Shown: in pieces, positions 6,463 through 7,454 of the stretch
Position numbering within the stretch: the stretch's first letter is position 1
Layout of the letters: the number at the start of each line of letters is the position of its first letter
NCBI GenBank assembly: GCA_020025115.1
Contig: JAHHSP010000057.1
Location: 1-7,454 of the forward strand
Direction of reading: 5' to 3'
From: Collinsella sp.
GTDB lineage: Bacteria; Actinomycetota; Coriobacteriia; Coriobacteriales; Coriobacteriaceae
Length of the DNA stretch: 7,454 nt
Position numbers and translations under genes: made by a program
Notes under the pieces: generated by a model
What the model was told of the DNA's origin: nothing
What the model saw: the letters and a program-made list of their open reading frames with translations, nothing else
Database searches by the model: none

Positions 6463-6470
6463 CGACCGCC
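6455..6470 (+). other. Small GC-rich hairpin spanning the recO stop codon
   Basis: GGCGGT (6455-6460), loop AGCG, ACCGCC (6465-6470): a perfect 6-bp stem with a 4-nt loop. No T tract follows, so it is at best a weak or factor-dependent terminator. It is the only stable hairpin noticed close behind the housekeeping cluster. Its first eight bases (GGCGGTAG) equal the start of the enterobacterial ops element, but the remainder does not match. Confidence 0.4.
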
Positions 6471-6552
6471 GTCCGACGCGCGCCACATGTGCGCTGCAGA
6501 GCATTGAAGCCTTATCGATATCCTGTGGTTTTGTTCAATGTGACAATAGCGG

Positions 6553-6565
6553 AACCAATTTGGTT
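6553..6565. promoter_or_regulatory. Operator-like dyad AACCAA-T-TTGGTT
   Basis: Perfect 6-bp inverted repeat around one central T, ending immediately before a possible extended -10 element. This spacing places it where a repressor would block RNA polymerase. The binding protein is unknown, and a 6-bp dyad in AT-rich DNA can arise by chance. Confidence 0.35.
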
Positions 6566-6574
6566 TGCTACAGT
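6566..6574 (+). promoter_or_regulatory. Possible extended -10 promoter for the wzz/kinase operon
   Basis: TGCTACAGT contains the TGn extension plus a hexamer matching TATAAT at four of six positions. No good -35 lies 16-18 nt upstream; GTGACA at 6540-6545 is too far away (23 nt). Transcription would start near 6581 and give a short leader with GGAGAGG before the ATG at 6625. Tentative. Confidence 0.25.
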
Positions 6575-6624
6575 ACCCTTTCGAGTATTCAAATAAGCCA
6601 TAACGGGAATGGAGAGGTTGCCCA

Positions 6625-7281
6625 ATGACGCTCCTCGAATTGCTCGCCTTGCTCAAAAAGCGCATCAAACTGGTGATTGGACTGCCAATCGTGTGCGCGC
6701 TGCTCGTCGGGGTCTATTCGTTCATGTTCATGCCCGACACCTATACGGCGTCGACGAGCATGTACGTCCTGACCAGCCAGGAGGAGAGTGCGTCCAACCT
6801 GTCCACGGACCTCTCGGCCTCCCAGATGGTGGCCAACGACGTCACGACGCTCTTGGAGTCCAACCGCGTGCAGAAGGCCACTGCGGACGATCTGGGTCTC
6901 AAGAACCTCAATGACTTCGAGGTCTCCGTAACGAGTGCGACCACCTCTCGCGTGATTGAGCTCGCCGTCACCGGCACCGATCCCGACCTGGTGGCCCGCG
7001 TGGCCAATGCCGTGGCTCAGAACGTGGCCGACATCTCGCTCGATGTCATGAAGGTCGAGGCCGTCAACATCATCGACCCCGCCATCGCCCCGACGGCCCC
7101 GAGCGGCCCCTCTCGCCCGCTGTACGTGGCGGCGGCCCTCATGGGCGGGTTGTTCCTGGCAGTCGCCATCACGGTCGTGGCCGACATGATCAACACCAAG
7201 GTCCGCACCGCCGATGAGGCGGAGGAGATTCTCGGCGTCCCGGTGATCGGGCGCATCCCGGTCGTGAAGGGGGTTCGCTAA
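6625..7281 (+). CDS. Wzz/CpsC-type polysaccharide chain-length and tyrosine kinase modulator protein
   Basis: Membrane protein that, in this family, sets polysaccharide chain length and activates a partner BY-type tyrosine kinase. The 218-residue protein has an N-terminal transmembrane helix (about 17-37), an extracellular Wzz-like domain (about 38-165) including TYTASTSMYVLTS, a proline-rich stretch just before the second helix (P152, P156, P159, P162 and P165), a second transmembrane helix (about 166-187), and a short cytoplasmic tail ending in a LGVPVIGRIPVV-type motif that resembles the linker found in CapA/CpsC-type modulators. GGAGAGG at 6611-6617 with a 7-nt spacer supports the ATG. 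The kinase gene starts 2 nt after its stop. The pair is organised as in Gram-positives, where modulator and kinase are separate proteins. It is the first gene of what looks like a capsule or exopolysaccharide operon. The product type is secure; the specific polymer cannot be read from it. Confidence 0.88.
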   Translation: MTLLELLALLKKRIKLVIGLPIVCALLVGVYSFMFMPDTYTASTSMYVLTSQEESASNLSTDLSASQMVANDVTTLLESNRVQKATADDLGLKNLNDFEVSVTSATTSRVIELAVTGTDPDLVARVANAVAQNVADISLDVMKVEAVNIIDPAIAPTAPSGPSRPLYVAAALMGGLFLAVAITVVADMINTKVRTADEAEEILGVPVIGRIPVVKGVR

Positions 7282-7283
7282 TC

Positions 7284-7454
7284 ATGGCCAAGAAGCAGAA
7301 GAAGGCCGGAATCGGCCATACTCACATGCAAAACGCGGTCAAGACGCTCGTCGCCAACATCAAGTTCGCCTCGGTGGATGACCCGGTCCGCTCGATTATG
7401 GTGACATCGTCGGTCCCCAATGAGGGCAAGACCACCGTGTCCGTCGCCCTGGCT
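7284..7454 (+). CDS. CpsD/CapB-type tyrosine-protein kinase, N-terminal part (cut by window end)
   Basis: First 57 codons of a bacterial BY-kinase, which autophosphorylates on a C-terminal tyrosine cluster and controls capsule or exopolysaccharide synthesis together with its membrane modulator. A lysine-rich start (MAKKQKK) is followed by the family segment LVANIKFASVDDPVRSIMVT (residues 22-41) and the Walker A region SSVPNEGKTTVSVALA (42-57, with GKT at 48-50). Walker A', Walker B and the tyrosine tail lie beyond the window. The ATG at 7284 is 2 nt after the wzz-like stop; GGGGG at 7269-7273 with a 10-nt spacer is a plausible ribosome site. A MinD/ParA-type ATPase has a similar P-loop, but the neighbour and the IKFAS...SIMVTSS pattern favour the kinase. 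Confidence 0.85.
   Translation, partial: MAKKQKKAGIGHTHMQNAVKTLVANIKFASVDDPVRSIMVTSSVPNEGKTTVSVALA

Larger units (their letters stand above)
6463..6624 (+). promoter_or_regulatory. AT-rich spacer and leader before the polysaccharide genes
   Basis: 162-nt non-coding stretch. Positions 6501-6600 contain 40 G/C bases out of 100 by direct count, clearly lower than the flanking genes. It holds a 13-bp dyad (6553-6565), an extended -10-like sequence (6566-6574) and the palindrome TATCGATA (6513-6520). No ORF with a recognisable product or RNA gene was seen here. It most likely carries the promoter of the downstream surface-polysaccharide operon. Confidence 0.5.

Overview
The window is a GC-rich bacterial chromosome segment in which every supported gene lies on the + strand. 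Protein content and gene order (DnaJ, tRNA methylthiotransferase MtaB, PhoH, YbeY, DgkA/undecaprenol kinase, Era, RecO) match the conserved housekeeping cluster of Gram-positive bacteria. The GC-rich codon use, the acidic N-terminal extension on Era and the style of the intergenic repeats suggest a coriobacterium (Collinsella or a relative). This placement is inference from recall, not a search result.

Layout: 21-4435 is a tightly packed, probably co-transcribed block. dnaJ is followed by mtaB after 12 nt, mtaB and phoH overlap by ATGA, phoH and ybeY overlap by 20 nt, and dgkA follows ybeY after 8 nt. From 4436 to 5715 the spacing relaxes, and era has an insertion-like palindromic element on each side. 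recO (5716-6462) closes the housekeeping block. A 162-nt spacer with a distinctly AT-rich centre (6463-6624) then leads into a new functional unit: a Wzz/CpsC-type chain-length and kinase-modulator membrane protein (6625-7281) and the first 57 codons of a CpsD/CapB-type tyrosine kinase that runs off the window end. These two look like the beginning of a capsule or exopolysaccharide cluster.

The genes cover protein folding (DnaJ), tRNA modification (MtaB), RNA and ribosome maturation (PhoH, YbeY, Era), lipid-carrier phosphorylation (DgkA), recombination repair (RecO) and surface polysaccharide assembly (Wzz/kinase pair).

The most unusual content is a small repeat family. A 29-nt unit with core GGGGACRGGTAC and short self-complementary ends occurs as two inverted pairs, in the dgkA-era and era-recO gaps. 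A diverged single copy is embedded in the 3' end of phoH, where both ends have changed yet remain complementary. This resembles REP/REPIN elements mobilised by REP-associated tyrosine transposases (RAYTs). No transposase is in the window.
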